DNA of 40,233 nucleotides from a virus, in IMG/VR virus record IMGVR_UViG_3300031885_000049, positions 1-40,233 of that record; one strand, given 5' to 3'. Within the stretch, counting starts at the first letter, position 1, and each line of letters starts with the position of its first letter. Shown here one piece after another: positions 22,011 to 30,535 of the stretch. Position numbers and translations under genes: made by a program. The notes below the pieces were generated by a model. The model was not told where the DNA came from. It was given only the letters and a program-made list of their open reading frames with translations, and ran no database searches.

Positions 22011-23072
22011 TTATTCGTAAGCCACTGCGTTAGGATCTCTGATTGTAATCTGCCAATTTGTACAGGTCATTCCCGTGGGCGCCGCCGACGCTTTCATTGG
22101 CATGAATTTCAACGTTTGAGGTATTCTGCCTTGACCTGAGATATTCGCATCCGGCACGTCAAGACGCATTCTCGGTATTTCGATTTTGATATCATGGTTT
22201 GCATCGAGTGACCAGAACAATTCCGCCTTTGCTTCCGTTTCATCCTGGAAAGCTTCCAGGTATGTCAAGGCATTCAAGTCTCCGAGTTCGATTTCGAGCG
22301 ATTGTTTCGGGATTCCATTTTCAATCGGTTCGGCGGACTCCCACTCATTCGCCTGCGCATTGCGTGAGGCCCATTCCGCATCAAACCCACGATCAAAAAC
22401 AAACGACACTTTTTTAACCGCCAGGTTATCACTTGCCGAAAGCGCGCCGGCAACCCAATTCAGGCGAAGTCTTAAAGCGCCGAACGGAACCTGAGCCGGG
22501 AGTGCCGAAGAAATCTGCATATGTGTCACCGCGTCAATGTTTGCAGTTGTAACCGTACAGTCCGCACCCATTCTCATGGCGTTACAGATTGTGCGTATAA
22601 TCAATCGCATATACCCTTGACCGTCCGGACCTTCGAATGTGATCCCTATCGGTTTAACGGCAGGATATTCAAAAAGCAATTCGCCCGCCGCCGGACCTAA
22701 CTGGCCGGCCAACGATCCAAACATATCCGATCCGTCAATCGCATCCAAAAGACTTATTTCGTGTATATAAGGATCGCCTGATCCTGATTTTGAGTCAAGT
22801 CCCATGAGCTGTGCAAGGAATGACCACATCCTGCCCGAATATCGTGCAATCATATTGATTTCAGGCCGCACGTTCTTTCGGGCATTTTTGATGACTTCAT
22901 ACCAAGCATATCCCGCCGCCGGATCCGGCACGACTTCACGCGGATCAACCAATGGTCCGAAATTTTCCGCCAGAATCATATCACCTATCGTTGGCACGAC
23001 GATGTTTCCCCACGTACTCGTGGTTTGTTCGTAAGCCAAAATTGCCGATTTCGAAGTTATTGACGCTGCCAT
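22011..23072 (-). CDS. Tail tube protein
   Basis: A 353-residue protein just upstream of the chaperones, where the major tail protein lies in siphoviruses. It starts SAILAYEQTTSTWG and ends PMKASAAPTGMTCTNWQI...DPNAVAYE. The C-terminal half of the protein at 23742-25682 repeats the same sequence plan at roughly 40-45% identity by eye, including GYAW-E, YSGR-WSF-AQLMGLDS and FQDET. That fits a duplicated tube gene. Strong AAGGAG site before ATG 23072. Confidence 0.75.
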   Translation of the reverse strand: MAASITSKSAILAYEQTTSTWGNIVVPTIGDMILAENFGPLVDPREVVPDPAAGYAWYEVIKNARKNVRPEINMIARYSGRMWSFLAQLMGLDSKSGSGDPYIHEISLLDAIDGSDMFGSLAGQLGPAAGELLFEYPAVKPIGITFEGPDGQGYMRLIIRTICNAMRMGADCTVTTANIDAVTHMQISSALPAQVPFGALRLRLNWVAGALSASDNLAVKKVSFVFDRGFDAEWASRNAQANEWESAEPIENGIPKQSLEIELGDLNALTYLEAFQDETEAKAELFWSLDANHDIKIEIPRMRLDVPDANISGQGRIPQTLKFMPMKASAAPTGMTCTNWQITIRDPNAVAYE

Positions 23073-23074
23073 AA

Positions 23075-23248
23075 TTATTTCTCCTTCTTTTTTGGACGGA
23101 ATAAAGCATCCTTTGAATCAAAATCATAACCTTCAGGCACGATATATTCGTGATCCTTGATTATGCATTTCCCGTCTTTAGGATTCACCGGAGCGTATTG
23201 ATCGCCCGGAAAAATCCCGTAATTGTCTTTTGCTATGCCTATTTTCAT
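23075..23248 (-). CDS. 57-residue small virion-region protein
   Basis: From ATG 23248, overlapping the tail terminator stop (ATGA) and ending two bases before the tail tube start. It contains MKIGIAKDNYGIFPGDQYAPVNPKDGK and DHEYIVPEGYDFDSKDALF, a compact beta-like protein. Similar short genes sit before tube genes in many phages; the function is unknown. Confidence 0.65.
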   Translation of the reverse strand: MKIGIAKDNYGIFPGDQYAPVNPKDGKCIIKDHEYIVPEGYDFDSKDALFRPKKKEK

Positions 23249-23745
23249 GTGACTTTCTCCTCATGATTAATGTTAAACATGACCCCGGCGGCATCCACGT
23301 AAACGTTCTGTTCCATGCCCACCCAAGGCGAATCAAATCTCAATCCCGCAAATATGCAGATATCAACCTGGAAATTAAGATTGTCGGTTGCCTTGATAGT
23401 CCTGATTATCGCATCCTGATATCGCCAGAGTCTTTTATTGAGTCGCTCTTGATCGTCATCCATGCATACTATCCAAATCGTGAGCCGGCTTTCGATGAAC
23501 AACGTTTCATTCGTATATTCGCCGCCGCTGTCCGATTCCGGCCAAATCACAAGCGCCGGAAGTTCACCCGCATCGAAAACATATCTCTCCCCCACTGCGT
23601 AAGTTTTTATATCGTCAAGTATAAAATCCAATGAGTATTCGGTATCAATTATATCGCATTTCGAATTTATTCCTGTTGTGGCGTCCGACAGAATCGCCTT
23701 GATCTGTAAGATAACAGGTTCGATAAATTTTCCGACTTGTGTCAT
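23245..23745 (-). CDS. Tail terminator / tail completion protein
   Basis: A 166-residue protein in the tail-terminator position. Its pattern (FIEPVILQIKAIL..., ERYVFDAGELPALVIWPESD, IESRLTIWIVCMDD, WRYQDAIIRTI) matches the alpha-beta fold of proteins that cap the tail tube: small N-terminal helix, strand LPALVI, strand LTIWIV, long helix. It lies between the two tail-tube paralogues, overlapping the upstream one by four bases. Confidence 0.7.
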   Translation of the reverse strand: MTQVGKFIEPVILQIKAILSDATTGINSKCDIIDTEYSLDFILDDIKTYAVGERYVFDAGELPALVIWPESDSGGEYTNETLFIESRLTIWIVCMDDDQERLNKRLWRYQDAIIRTIKATDNLNFQVDICIFAGLRFDSPWVGMEQNVYVDAAGVMFNINHEEKVT

Positions 23746-25682
23746 TCGTAAGCCGTCCCATTGGCATCATTGAGTATAATCTGCCAATTTGTGCAAGACA
23801 TTCCGTCCGGCGCGGCGGAGACTTTCATCGGCAACATCTCGATTCGTTGGCCGATTCGTTGATCTCCGACGATTGTCGGTTCGCTTTTTTCGACTTTCAA
23901 TGCCGGATATTGTATTAATAAATTATAATTTGCATCAAGTTGAAAATATAAATCCGCCTTTTTAATCGTTTCGTCCTGGAAACTTTCGAGCCATGCAAAA
24001 GCCAGATCGCCCAAATCGATGGTTAATTTTTGTATTGGTATCCCGCTTTCGATGGGTTCCGCAGATGACCATTTTAAATTAACCGATCCCTGTCCTGTAA
24101 ATTCCTGTCCGTATCTGCGCTCCAAATCGATTTGAAATTTTTTAACGGGAATTATATCATTTGATCCGAGTGCGGAATCTGCAAAATTATTTGCCCTGAA
24201 TCTAAGGCATCCGAACGGAATCGCCGGAGGAAGTCCACCATTGAGTTGCAAATGAGTCACCGAAGACATATCCGAAATCGTAAACGCGCAATCTGAACCA
24301 TATTTGAGATGATCCGCAATCATTCCGGCAATTATCGAAACGTAACCATGTTCATCAGGTCCGAAAATGGAAATCTTTTTTGGCTTAACCGACGGCCATT
24401 CAAATCTCAATCCTACCGTGGTCATTCCAAGAACGGCATAAAGAGATCCGAATAAATCAGACCCATCAATCTGGTCAAGTAAAATCATTTTGTGTTCGTA
24501 AGGATCGGCGCCGGCTAATGAATCCAATCCCATCAACTGAGCGACGAATGACCACTGTCTGCCCGAATATCTGAGTTGCGCTTCAATTTCCGGCTCGATT
24601 AATTTTCTGCCAAGTTCAAACGCTTCATTCCAGGCATAGCCGGAAGCTTTATTAAAAAGAATTTCCCTGCCTTCAATCAATCCACGCAAATCTTTAACAA
24701 GTATTTGATCGCCTGATCCGGGAGCAACGGCCGTTCCCCAAATCGAATTTGTTTGTTCATATGCAATTTTACGTTCGCGATTTATTTTACTGAGATATGT
24801 ATCAGTTCCCGGGATAAGAATATCGATAATGGTTCCGTCCTGTGGGAGTTTATAAATATATATCCAATCCACTTTCATTTTGTATCCCGAAGGGTATGAA
24901 GTCGTATAATGGCGGAATGATATTATCTTACAACTATCTGAAGTATTGATCGTACTTTCCGATATGAATTCTTTTTCCAAAACATAATTAAAATATGTTT
25001 TAATCTTTTTGGATGTTATTTTATCTATTTGATATATATCATAATTTTCATTACATGCCGTTGCTGCATAAGATTGATTATCAGTGGGAGATACAAAATT
25101 TGCTTTCCACGCGAATGCACTGTTAACTATGAAATAATATGATGCCCAGATTCCATCGACAAAATTACCCCATCCTGCATATCTCTCTGGTTGATTATAA
25201 GCCATATTTCCCTTAATTACCGCCATACTGAATCTTGTTCCATAACCATTTCCCCAGGTACCTATATTTTTTGCCCTGCTCGAATCGCCTGCAATTTCCA
25301 TTTTTCCGTCAACGATCGTCGTGAAAAAACAAGTCCACTTCGATAAATCTCCAGAAAAATCATCAAAAAATGAAAAAGTATTCACTCCATCCGAAACATC
25401 CGCCGCACTGGAATTCCCAAAATACATATAAATGGTTTTTCCCGCGAGTAAGATTGATGGAACCTTGATCCAAAAATACGCAATCGTTGAAGCGGTATAT
25501 CTGTCTCGATATTGATAAAGCAAAGTTTCTTCATCGGAATCCGTGAATCGAATATCTGAAAAATCCGCATTCATACCGCTCTGCCATGCGACTTGAATCT
25601 CATAATTGAGATTTATTTGGTCTGCTGTCATTGCGGGAAGCAAAACCATTTTTTTGAATGAATATCCGGCCAACCAACCCAT
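23742..25682 (-). CDS. Second tail-tube paralogue fused to a DUF2341/lectin-like domain
   Basis: A 646-residue protein from ATG 25682, which follows the previous stop at once; a TTG 24 bases upstream is less likely. Residues ~1-300 carry a DUF2341-type module (YEIQVAWQSGMNADFSDIRFTDSDEETLLYQY, YFWIKVPSI, IYMYFGNSSAADVSD) and a concanavalin-like sandwich with FFDDFSGDLSKW. From ~308 to the end it aligns with the tail tube protein at 22011-23072. A minor tube subunit displaying a sugar-binding domain along the tail is the most direct reading. Confidence 0.75.
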   Translation of the reverse strand: MGWLAGYSFKKMVLLPAMTADQINLNYEIQVAWQSGMNADFSDIRFTDSDEETLLYQYRDRYTASTIAYFWIKVPSILLAGKTIYMYFGNSSAADVSDGVNTFSFFDDFSGDLSKWTCFFTTIVDGKMEIAGDSSRAKNIGTWGNGYGTRFSMAVIKGNMAYNQPERYAGWGNFVDGIWASYYFIVNSAFAWKANFVSPTDNQSYAATACNENYDIYQIDKITSKKIKTYFNYVLEKEFISESTINTSDSCKIISFRHYTTSYPSGYKMKVDWIYIYKLPQDGTIIDILIPGTDTYLSKINRERKIAYEQTNSIWGTAVAPGSGDQILVKDLRGLIEGREILFNKASGYAWNEAFELGRKLIEPEIEAQLRYSGRQWSFVAQLMGLDSLAGADPYEHKMILLDQIDGSDLFGSLYAVLGMTTVGLRFEWPSVKPKKISIFGPDEHGYVSIIAGMIADHLKYGSDCAFTISDMSSVTHLQLNGGLPPAIPFGCLRFRANNFADSALGSNDIIPVKKFQIDLERRYGQEFTGQGSVNLKWSSAEPIESGIPIQKLTIDLGDLAFAWLESFQDETIKKADLYFQLDANYNLLIQYPALKVEKSEPTIVGDQRIGQRIEMLPMKVSAAPDGMSCTNWQIILNDANGTAYE

Positions 25683-25683
25683 C

Positions 25684-26259
25684 TTATATTGTCCAATTCC
25701 TTTCAAGTGTCGGCGGCGGATTTACCGTCACTTTGTCGATTACCTTATTCCATTTCTGCGCTGAATTGACCATGTGTCTTTGTATGATTCGCATCCATTC
25801 ATGGATATTCTTTATTGTCGGATCGATGGTTCTCCGCGTGGCAACCTTACCCTTGATCCCACCACCTTTTTGCCAATGCAGAGGATAATCAAAACCGTCT
25901 TTTGATTTGACATCGGAACCGATATTGATTTTCCAGGTATCCCCGACTTTTGACACGGTTCGAATGTTTCCGGATGATTGCGAAGTCAAACTCCGAAAAA
26001 GTAGTCCCTTCGAAATCATGATGAAATTTCCGAGACCGTGTTTTTGTTTCCATTGCCGATACTTTTCCGAAATCTGCGGCCACGTTCCGCTTTGCCCGGT
26101 TCCGCCGCCGGTCATAAATAACTTTTTCTCGACGACAAAAAAATCAGTCACGATCTGCGCGGCGGCATCCTTCATAACATTAAGGGATAGGTCTCGATGG
26201 AAATGATCCATATCGGCGACCCATTCCTTTGTATTCGGCCATGACATCCTTATCTGCAT
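25684..26259 (-). CDS. Virion morphogenesis (Mu gpG-like) tail completion protein
   Basis: A 191-residue protein. KDAAAQIVTDFFVVEKKLF, SGTWPQISEKYRQWKQKHG, and MISKGLLFRSLTSQS match the phage virion morphogenesis family (Mu gpG-like), which joins head to tail. The family core W-p-s---y---K---g----L--tG-L--S is present, with SKG in place of the usual tG. It lies after the connector-like gene, as expected. A short neck protein of the other gp10-like families is the alternative. Confidence 0.8.
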   Translation of the reverse strand: MQIRMSWPNTKEWVADMDHFHRDLSLNVMKDAAAQIVTDFFVVEKKLFMTGGGTGQSGTWPQISEKYRQWKQKHGLGNFIMISKGLLFRSLTSQSSGNIRTVSKVGDTWKINIGSDVKSKDGFDYPLHWQKGGGIKGKVATRRTIDPTIKNIHEWMRIIQRHMVNSAQKWNKVIDKVTVNPPPTLERNWTI

Positions 26260-26960
26260 CAGAAATCCATGCCAATCTCGAAAGTGGGCTCGACATCTTC
26301 GTCATCGGAATGTTCGGATCCGTAACTCTTGATCGTCGCTCGGTCAATGGCCTCAGTGGTAAGTGTGGCACCTCTGAGAAATCCTTCGATATTGTTGATT
26401 GCCCACAATCCGTCCCGTGTTTCCTTGGATCCCCGGAATCGCGCCCAGAGTGTTTCGGCATGGTCTGATTTGTTCGGAGAAATTCCGGCAAATGCCGCCT
26501 CCTCAGCCATTGCAGATGCCCCAAGCGCGTTAATACCACGAAGAATTCTCAATGCATCGTTTAAAACGTAAATCGTCACCGTCCCGGCATCGTAGGAATT
26601 ATCCACCGTGGTTATTGTCAAGGTGTTTAAAGAAATCGCCTTGATGGTATCTATCTCCCATTTCCTTACGCCGGATGCCAATCCCGTAATAAGGATTTGA
26701 TCCGCAAGGGCAAACTGACTCCCATCCACCACGACCACTTGTTTGTTTGATCCTGCCACGATTGCGAGAGCCACGATATCTGAGACTTCGTGAAAATTGG
26801 TTACATCGTAACCGGCCTCGTCGCAGACGGATCGAAGTTTTGCCGCGATCTCATCCACGAATCCCTCGATCTGTATTAAGGTGGGTTTCGAAGTCGTCGC
26901 ATAAGTGGGGCGATGTGAATTCAGCGCCTGGACATCCCCAATTTCGCAGAATGGATACAT
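26259..26960 (-). CDS. Head-tail connector-like protein
   Basis: A 233-residue protein. YPFCEIGDVQALNSHRPTYATTSKPTLIQIEGFVDEIAAKLRSVCDEAGYD is typical of head-completion connectors, which start with a helical pack of this sort. A beta insertion at about 70-130 (VVVVDGSQFALADQILITGL, NTLTITTVDNSYDAG) looks like a separate small domain. The rest is helical. Start and stop overlap its neighbours by a base, so expression is tightly coupled. Confidence 0.65.
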   Translation of the reverse strand: MYPFCEIGDVQALNSHRPTYATTSKPTLIQIEGFVDEIAAKLRSVCDEAGYDVTNFHEVSDIVALAIVAGSNKQVVVVDGSQFALADQILITGLASGVRKWEIDTIKAISLNTLTITTVDNSYDAGTVTIYVLNDALRILRGINALGASAMAEEAAFAGISPNKSDHAETLWARFRGSKETRDGLWAINNIEGFLRGATLTTEAIDRATIKSYGSEHSDDEDVEPTFEIGMDF

Positions 26961-27253
26961 TATTTGCCTTTTGGTTTCTCCATTTTTTCAGGTTCGGCTA
27001 TTCCGTAAACTTTTTTCACGGAATCCAACTGAGCGATCGTTTTCACGGCTTTCACATCCGCCCCGAATTTGTTCAACAGGTCAGTCAATTGTTTATTCGC
27101 CTTTTCCAAGTCCTGCGAATACAGGACATAATTGACCATCGCATCCTTGACCTTTTGAGGATCATCCGCGCGATTCTGAGCGAAAACAGAAATTAAGAAA
27201 AAAATCATCAGAATCACCAGAATCGCAATGCCGAATTTTATTGTAGATTTCAT
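26960..27253 (-). CDS. Membrane-anchored or secreted small protein
   Basis: A 97-residue protein. IKFGIAILVILMIFFLISVFA is a signal peptide or anchor, with Gln directly after FA. The rest is a charged helix (KVKDAMVNYVLYSQDLEKANKQLTDLL), possibly coiled coil, with a Lys/Pro-rich end. Good ribosome site (AAGGGAGAACGTA). A spanin-like or envelope role is possible, but it sits amid neck genes; not resolved. Confidence 0.55.
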   Translation of the reverse strand: MKSTIKFGIAILVILMIFFLISVFAQNRADDPQKVKDAMVNYVLYSQDLEKANKQLTDLLNKFGADVKAVKTIAQLDSVKKVYGIAEPEKMEKPKGK

Positions 27254-27299
27254 TACGTTCTCCCTTTTAAATTAAGATGGGAAATTCCACTCCACCATT

Positions 27300-27485
27300 T
27301 TATAAGTCTGTTTCAGTGATCGAAACCTGAACCGTGATATTCCATTTCTTATGATTTGGGACTTTCGCGTTCAATTTTTGTTCATCGCTTATTTTGATTA
27401 TCAAACGTTGATCTTCTGTAAGTTCAAAGATTTCGACACCTTCCCTGATTATTTTTGCAGATTGATTTATTTCGGATAATTCTAT
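27300..27485 (-). CDS. 61-codon frame without AUG start, in frame with the upstream gene
   Basis: The frame encodes IELSEINQSAKIIREGVEIFELTEDQ and later KLNAKVPNHKKWNITVQVSITETDL, which reads like real protein. It has no ATG, GTG or TTG near its 5' end. It continues the frame of the 465-residue protein past its TAA (27501-27503) with no further stop. Either the TAA is read through, or translation starts at ATA 27485 five bases after GGGAG, or one base is wrong. Confidence 0.4.
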   Translation of the reverse strand: MELSEINQSAKIIREGVEIFELTEDQRLIIKISDEQKLNAKVPNHKKWNITVQVSITETDL

Positions 27486-27500
27486 GATGTCTCCCGTGGA

Positions 27501-28898
27501 TTAAATACTCCACACCGGAAAAACATAAATAGTCTCACCGATATATATTTTGAGCCAATAATCGGGATTCCCAGAAGTTCCGGTTGGACCGTTTGACATT
27601 GTTGCAGTTTCCGAAGCGGCTGCCTGTGTCATGTTTGTCCAACTTCCATCACCATCTTCGATTGAAAGAATACCATCCCAGTCAACCGTTCCTGTTGCTC
27701 CTCGTATTCTGTAACCACAAAGGATGCCATTTTTTGTTCCGGAACCACCTACACCGACCGATACGCCGGCAGCGTGGGTCGTGGTCGCGAGTGTACCCTT
27801 GATATCGATGCCGAAACTGCCACCACTGACGTCACCCAAACTTCCGGTTAAGTCCACACTTTTGCTGGCATATATTATGGTATTGCCCCAGATGGAACTC
27901 AAACCTCCAACACCATCGTAATTCGCATTCAATGCCAAATCGGTATGTAATGCACAAGTTGATACGTCGGCATTCCCAGTGACAGCAGCCGTGACCAATC
28001 GTCTAACGGTCATGACCTCCGTATATCCGGATAATGTTGTCAGAATGCCATCGTCGCCATAAATTCCAACACCTTGCGCTAAATCCCAACTGCCTGCTCC
28101 ACTCAATGGGATAGCACTTCCGGAAGCATCCACATCCCTGCCAATAAATAGTGAATGTGCGATATCAGCACCAATAATTGGATCCGAAAATATGAATCGT
28201 GCCGTTCCATCACTGACATCGTCAAATGTCACTCCGCCGGCATCCGCCACCGTGGATGTCCAATAGGCCGCTGCATCATAAGGTTGTTTTAAGACCGTTG
28301 CATTAATACTCCATTGATTGTCCGTGGCATTGCTGATTGTTTCGCCATATTGTCCGCGAAAATCAGCCGTGAATGCCTTACGTCCGGATGGTGAGCCTTC
28401 ATTAATATCAACGGCGTAGGATGCCGTCTGCGTGCCGGAAGAATTATTAAATATTTCAATTCCTACCGCTAATGTAGACGTTCCGCCGGCACCACCATCA
28501 AGAGAAACTTCCAGACCTCGAAGTGTGGTAGCCGTTCGTGTCTTTGCATCCGCCCAAAAATATCCACCTGTTACAACTGAGGCAATATTCCCGGAAGCAT
28601 CAGTCACTCGCGCACCCGATTCAATGCCTCGAACTGTCCCTGCACCTCCGGCATCCCCACCAGTTGCACGAACATAGATTCCGTCCAGTGTTCCGGTCAA
28701 CGCAGTTGTGGAAATTTGAGTCATTGACAGATTGATTCCACGATCACCGGATGCATCCAGACTTTGTACCCCGGTCAATTCAAGTGTTTTTTCAAAATAG
28801 ACCGTATTTCCAAATATCCACGGTCTCCGTTCGATCTGCGGTTGCGCAATCAACACACAGGCAAAGATGCATGATAAAAGAATGATTAGTTTTTTCAT
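27501..28898 (-). CDS. Large secreted beta-rich protein
   Basis: A 465-residue protein. MKKLIILLSCIFACVLIA is a signal peptide with Gln at +1. The mature part is low in charge and rich in Gly, Ser and Thr (TGTLDGIYVRATGGDAGGAGTVRGIESG, VTGGYFWADAKTRTATTLRGLEVSLDGG, AVGIEIFNNSSGTQTASYAVDI), like surface-layer or fibre beta-solenoids. It ends YWLKIYIGETIYVFPVWSI, as do other phage particle proteins. Its start overlaps the small gene after the capsid terminator. An exported surface protein or an unusual virion appendage are both possible. Confidence 0.7.
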   Translation of the reverse strand: MKKLIILLSCIFACVLIAQPQIERRPWIFGNTVYFEKTLELTGVQSLDASGDRGINLSMTQISTTALTGTLDGIYVRATGGDAGGAGTVRGIESGARVTDASGNIASVVTGGYFWADAKTRTATTLRGLEVSLDGGAGGTSTLAVGIEIFNNSSGTQTASYAVDINEGSPSGRKAFTADFRGQYGETISNATDNQWSINATVLKQPYDAAAYWTSTVADAGGVTFDDVSDGTARFIFSDPIIGADIAHSLFIGRDVDASGSAIPLSGAGSWDLAQGVGIYGDDGILTTLSGYTEVMTVRRLVTAAVTGNADVSTCALHTDLALNANYDGVGGLSSIWGNTIIYASKSVDLTGSLGDVSGGSFGIDIKGTLATTTHAAGVSVGVGGSGTKNGILCGYRIRGATGTVDWDGILSIEDGDGSWTNMTQAAASETATMSNGPTGTSGNPDYWLKIYIGETIYVFPVWSI

Positions 28899-29104
28899 TT
28901 GTCGTCTCCTTTCTTTTTTTCTGATTTATCGGAAACTTTCTCGACAAATCCTTCCTGTTCTAGGACTTTGTCTTCGGGAATATCGATGAGGGCTCCCGGC
29001 CAGTATATTTCAGCCGATTCACCTCTCGATATTCCCCGCGTTCCGCCGTCACCTTCGATAATAGGACGCGGCGCCAGAATGTTTTTCAGAACTTTATACT
29101 TCAT
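28895..29104 (-). CDS. Small hypothetical head-region protein
   Basis: A 69-residue protein: YKVLKNILAPRPIIEG, Gly-rich middle, GALIDIPEDKVLEQEGFVEKV, then a charged Lys/Asp tail. Similar short proteins follow major capsid genes in many phages and may assist head-tail joining. First gene after the capsid terminator. Confidence 0.6.
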   Translation of the reverse strand: MKYKVLKNILAPRPIIEGDGGTRGISRGESAEIYWPGALIDIPEDKVLEQEGFVEKVSDKSEKKKGDDK

Positions 29105-29118
29105 CGTTCCTCCTTGTT

Positions 29119-29150
29119 AAAAAACAGGGGAGAGAAACTCCCCCCTGTTT
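29119..29150 (-). terminator. Terminator downstream of the major capsid gene
   Basis: On the minus strand AAACAGGGG and CCCCTGTTT form a GC-rich stem (with extra G residues and AG in the loop side), followed by TTTTTT. It starts 8 bases after the capsid stop. Partial termination here would raise capsid over tail expression. Confidence 0.8.
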
Positions 29151-29157
29151 GATTCAA

Positions 29158-30120
29158 TTATGAGACAACGGTTTGTAGAAGATATCCGCAATTTGCATCG
29201 ATGATGATTTCGTCTTCGTTGATTTTACCTTCAACGTAGGTTCCTTCGACATCCTCATTCACCCATTGCCTCATTTGCACTGCATCCGATCCATAGATCG
29301 ACGGTCTGAGTCCGAGTGTATGACTTCGATTTGTCGGGGCGGGATCGATGTAAGCACCGATGACGTTCTTTCCCCAGATATATCCGAGGGTTTCCGTCTG
29401 GCCTTCCTTGGTCGTCTGATAGAGTGGATTCCCGATAAAAACTTTTTCCACATCAAACGCTGCGGCCAACAAATCGGGAGTGACCTTACCTTCCCTGATG
29501 TTCATCGTGTATTTGATCCGGTCGATGACATAGGGATGCAGTTTCAGTTTGTTATAAACCTGACGCCCCATAAATATACGATTCATTTCGGCACCAGTCG
29601 TGCTATGAATACTGTTCCGCATGAGTTCCACATCATCAAACGGATCGGAACTGGAGGAGGTAAAATTGTCCCATCGATCCGCAGCAACCAAAGCAACGTA
29701 GTTTGTTAATACGGATGAACTGGTCAGGAGCGCAGCCACCCGATATTCACGACCCAAAAGAATTGCATCGGTCACAACGCGCACGGCCAGTTCCACAAGG
29801 TCCAACCCCTGGCTCATGAATTCCTTTGCATCTTCCTGATCGATTCCGTCGTGAAGCGCACGACGCACACAGGCAAACGTCCCATCGGTATCCATCTCGA
29901 CATGAACCTGACTTGACAAAGCAAGACGCGCTTTCGCATCGTCATACTTGCGGAACATATTGCCTCTTTTGAATCTTCGATAAATGCCCGTTTTCTTGCC
30001 TTCCGTATTTATTGACGGCAGGGCTTGTGCCGCGATATAGGCATCCGGACGGTTCGCATATTCAATCGACAGGTTCGTCAAATAAGGATCCGTCTGAAAC
30101 ATTTCATGTCTTGATAACAT
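29158..30120 (-). CDS. Major capsid protein, HK97 fold
   Basis: A 320-residue protein with the pattern of the Mu-like/BPP-1-like major head protein. It has DPYLTNLSIEYANRPDAYIAAQALPSINTEGKKTGIYRRF at the N-terminus, DGIDQEDAKEFMSQGLDLVELAVRVVTDAILLGRE (spine helix) and MGRQVYNKLKLHPYVIDRIKYT. The end has TLGLRPSIYGSDAVQMRQWVNEDVEGTYVEG (P-domain end). No long N-terminal delta domain is present, in keeping with a separate scaffold. Followed at once by a terminator. Confidence 0.9.
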   Translation of the reverse strand: MLSRHEMFQTDPYLTNLSIEYANRPDAYIAAQALPSINTEGKKTGIYRRFKRGNMFRKYDDAKARLALSSQVHVEMDTDGTFACVRRALHDGIDQEDAKEFMSQGLDLVELAVRVVTDAILLGREYRVAALLTSSSVLTNYVALVAADRWDNFTSSSSDPFDDVELMRNSIHSTTGAEMNRIFMGRQVYNKLKLHPYVIDRIKYTMNIREGKVTPDLLAAAFDVEKVFIGNPLYQTTKEGQTETLGYIWGKNVIGAYIDPAPTNRSHTLGLRPSIYGSDAVQMRQWVNEDVEGTYVEGKINEDEIIIDANCGYLLQTVVS

Positions 30121-30132
30121 AGGCGGCCTCCT

Positions 30133-30525
30133 TTAAGACGTCACTGTAGGTGCGAGTACGAGTTTCAGGGCGAAAATATCTTGATCAACAGCCGACTGCA
30201 ATGCAGTGCCAACCACAAATTGCGAAGCGGCATCGTCGGCGATGAGTTCCCCGTCGGTATCAACGACGACATTATTGCCTTCGCTGATATTTCCGCCGGC
30301 ACGGCCTCGACAAATCCCGGAAATTGCAAGTTGGACGGTTTTCTCATCCGTTGATGTTCCTTTGACTTTCTCCTGGATAATGCCGTTTACTTGTTGGCCT
30401 TTAGTCAATGAGGCGGCGATAATCAATCCCGAAGAGAGAACGCCCGCGCAATATAATTTTGTCGAAAGGTCGGCTTGCGTAGTAAAAGACGCCGATGTAA
30501 ACGGCGCCCTTGGTACATTACTCAT
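30133..30525 (-). CDS. Head decoration-like protein
   Basis: A 130-residue beta-rich protein (LYCAGVLSSGLIIAASLTKGQQVNGIIQEK, TVQLAISGICRGRAGGNISEGNNVVVDTDGELIA, SQFVVGTALQSA) of the type located between scaffold and capsid genes. The repeating G--i--G---v---G pattern is that of small capsid-cementing proteins. Assignment from context and composition. Confidence 0.7.
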   Translation of the reverse strand: MSNVPRAPFTSASFTTQADLSTKLYCAGVLSSGLIIAASLTKGQQVNGIIQEKVKGTSTDEKTVQLAISGICRGRAGGNISEGNNVVVDTDGELIADDAASQFVVGTALQSAVDQDIFALKLVLAPTVTS

Positions 30526-30535
30526 TTATACCTCC

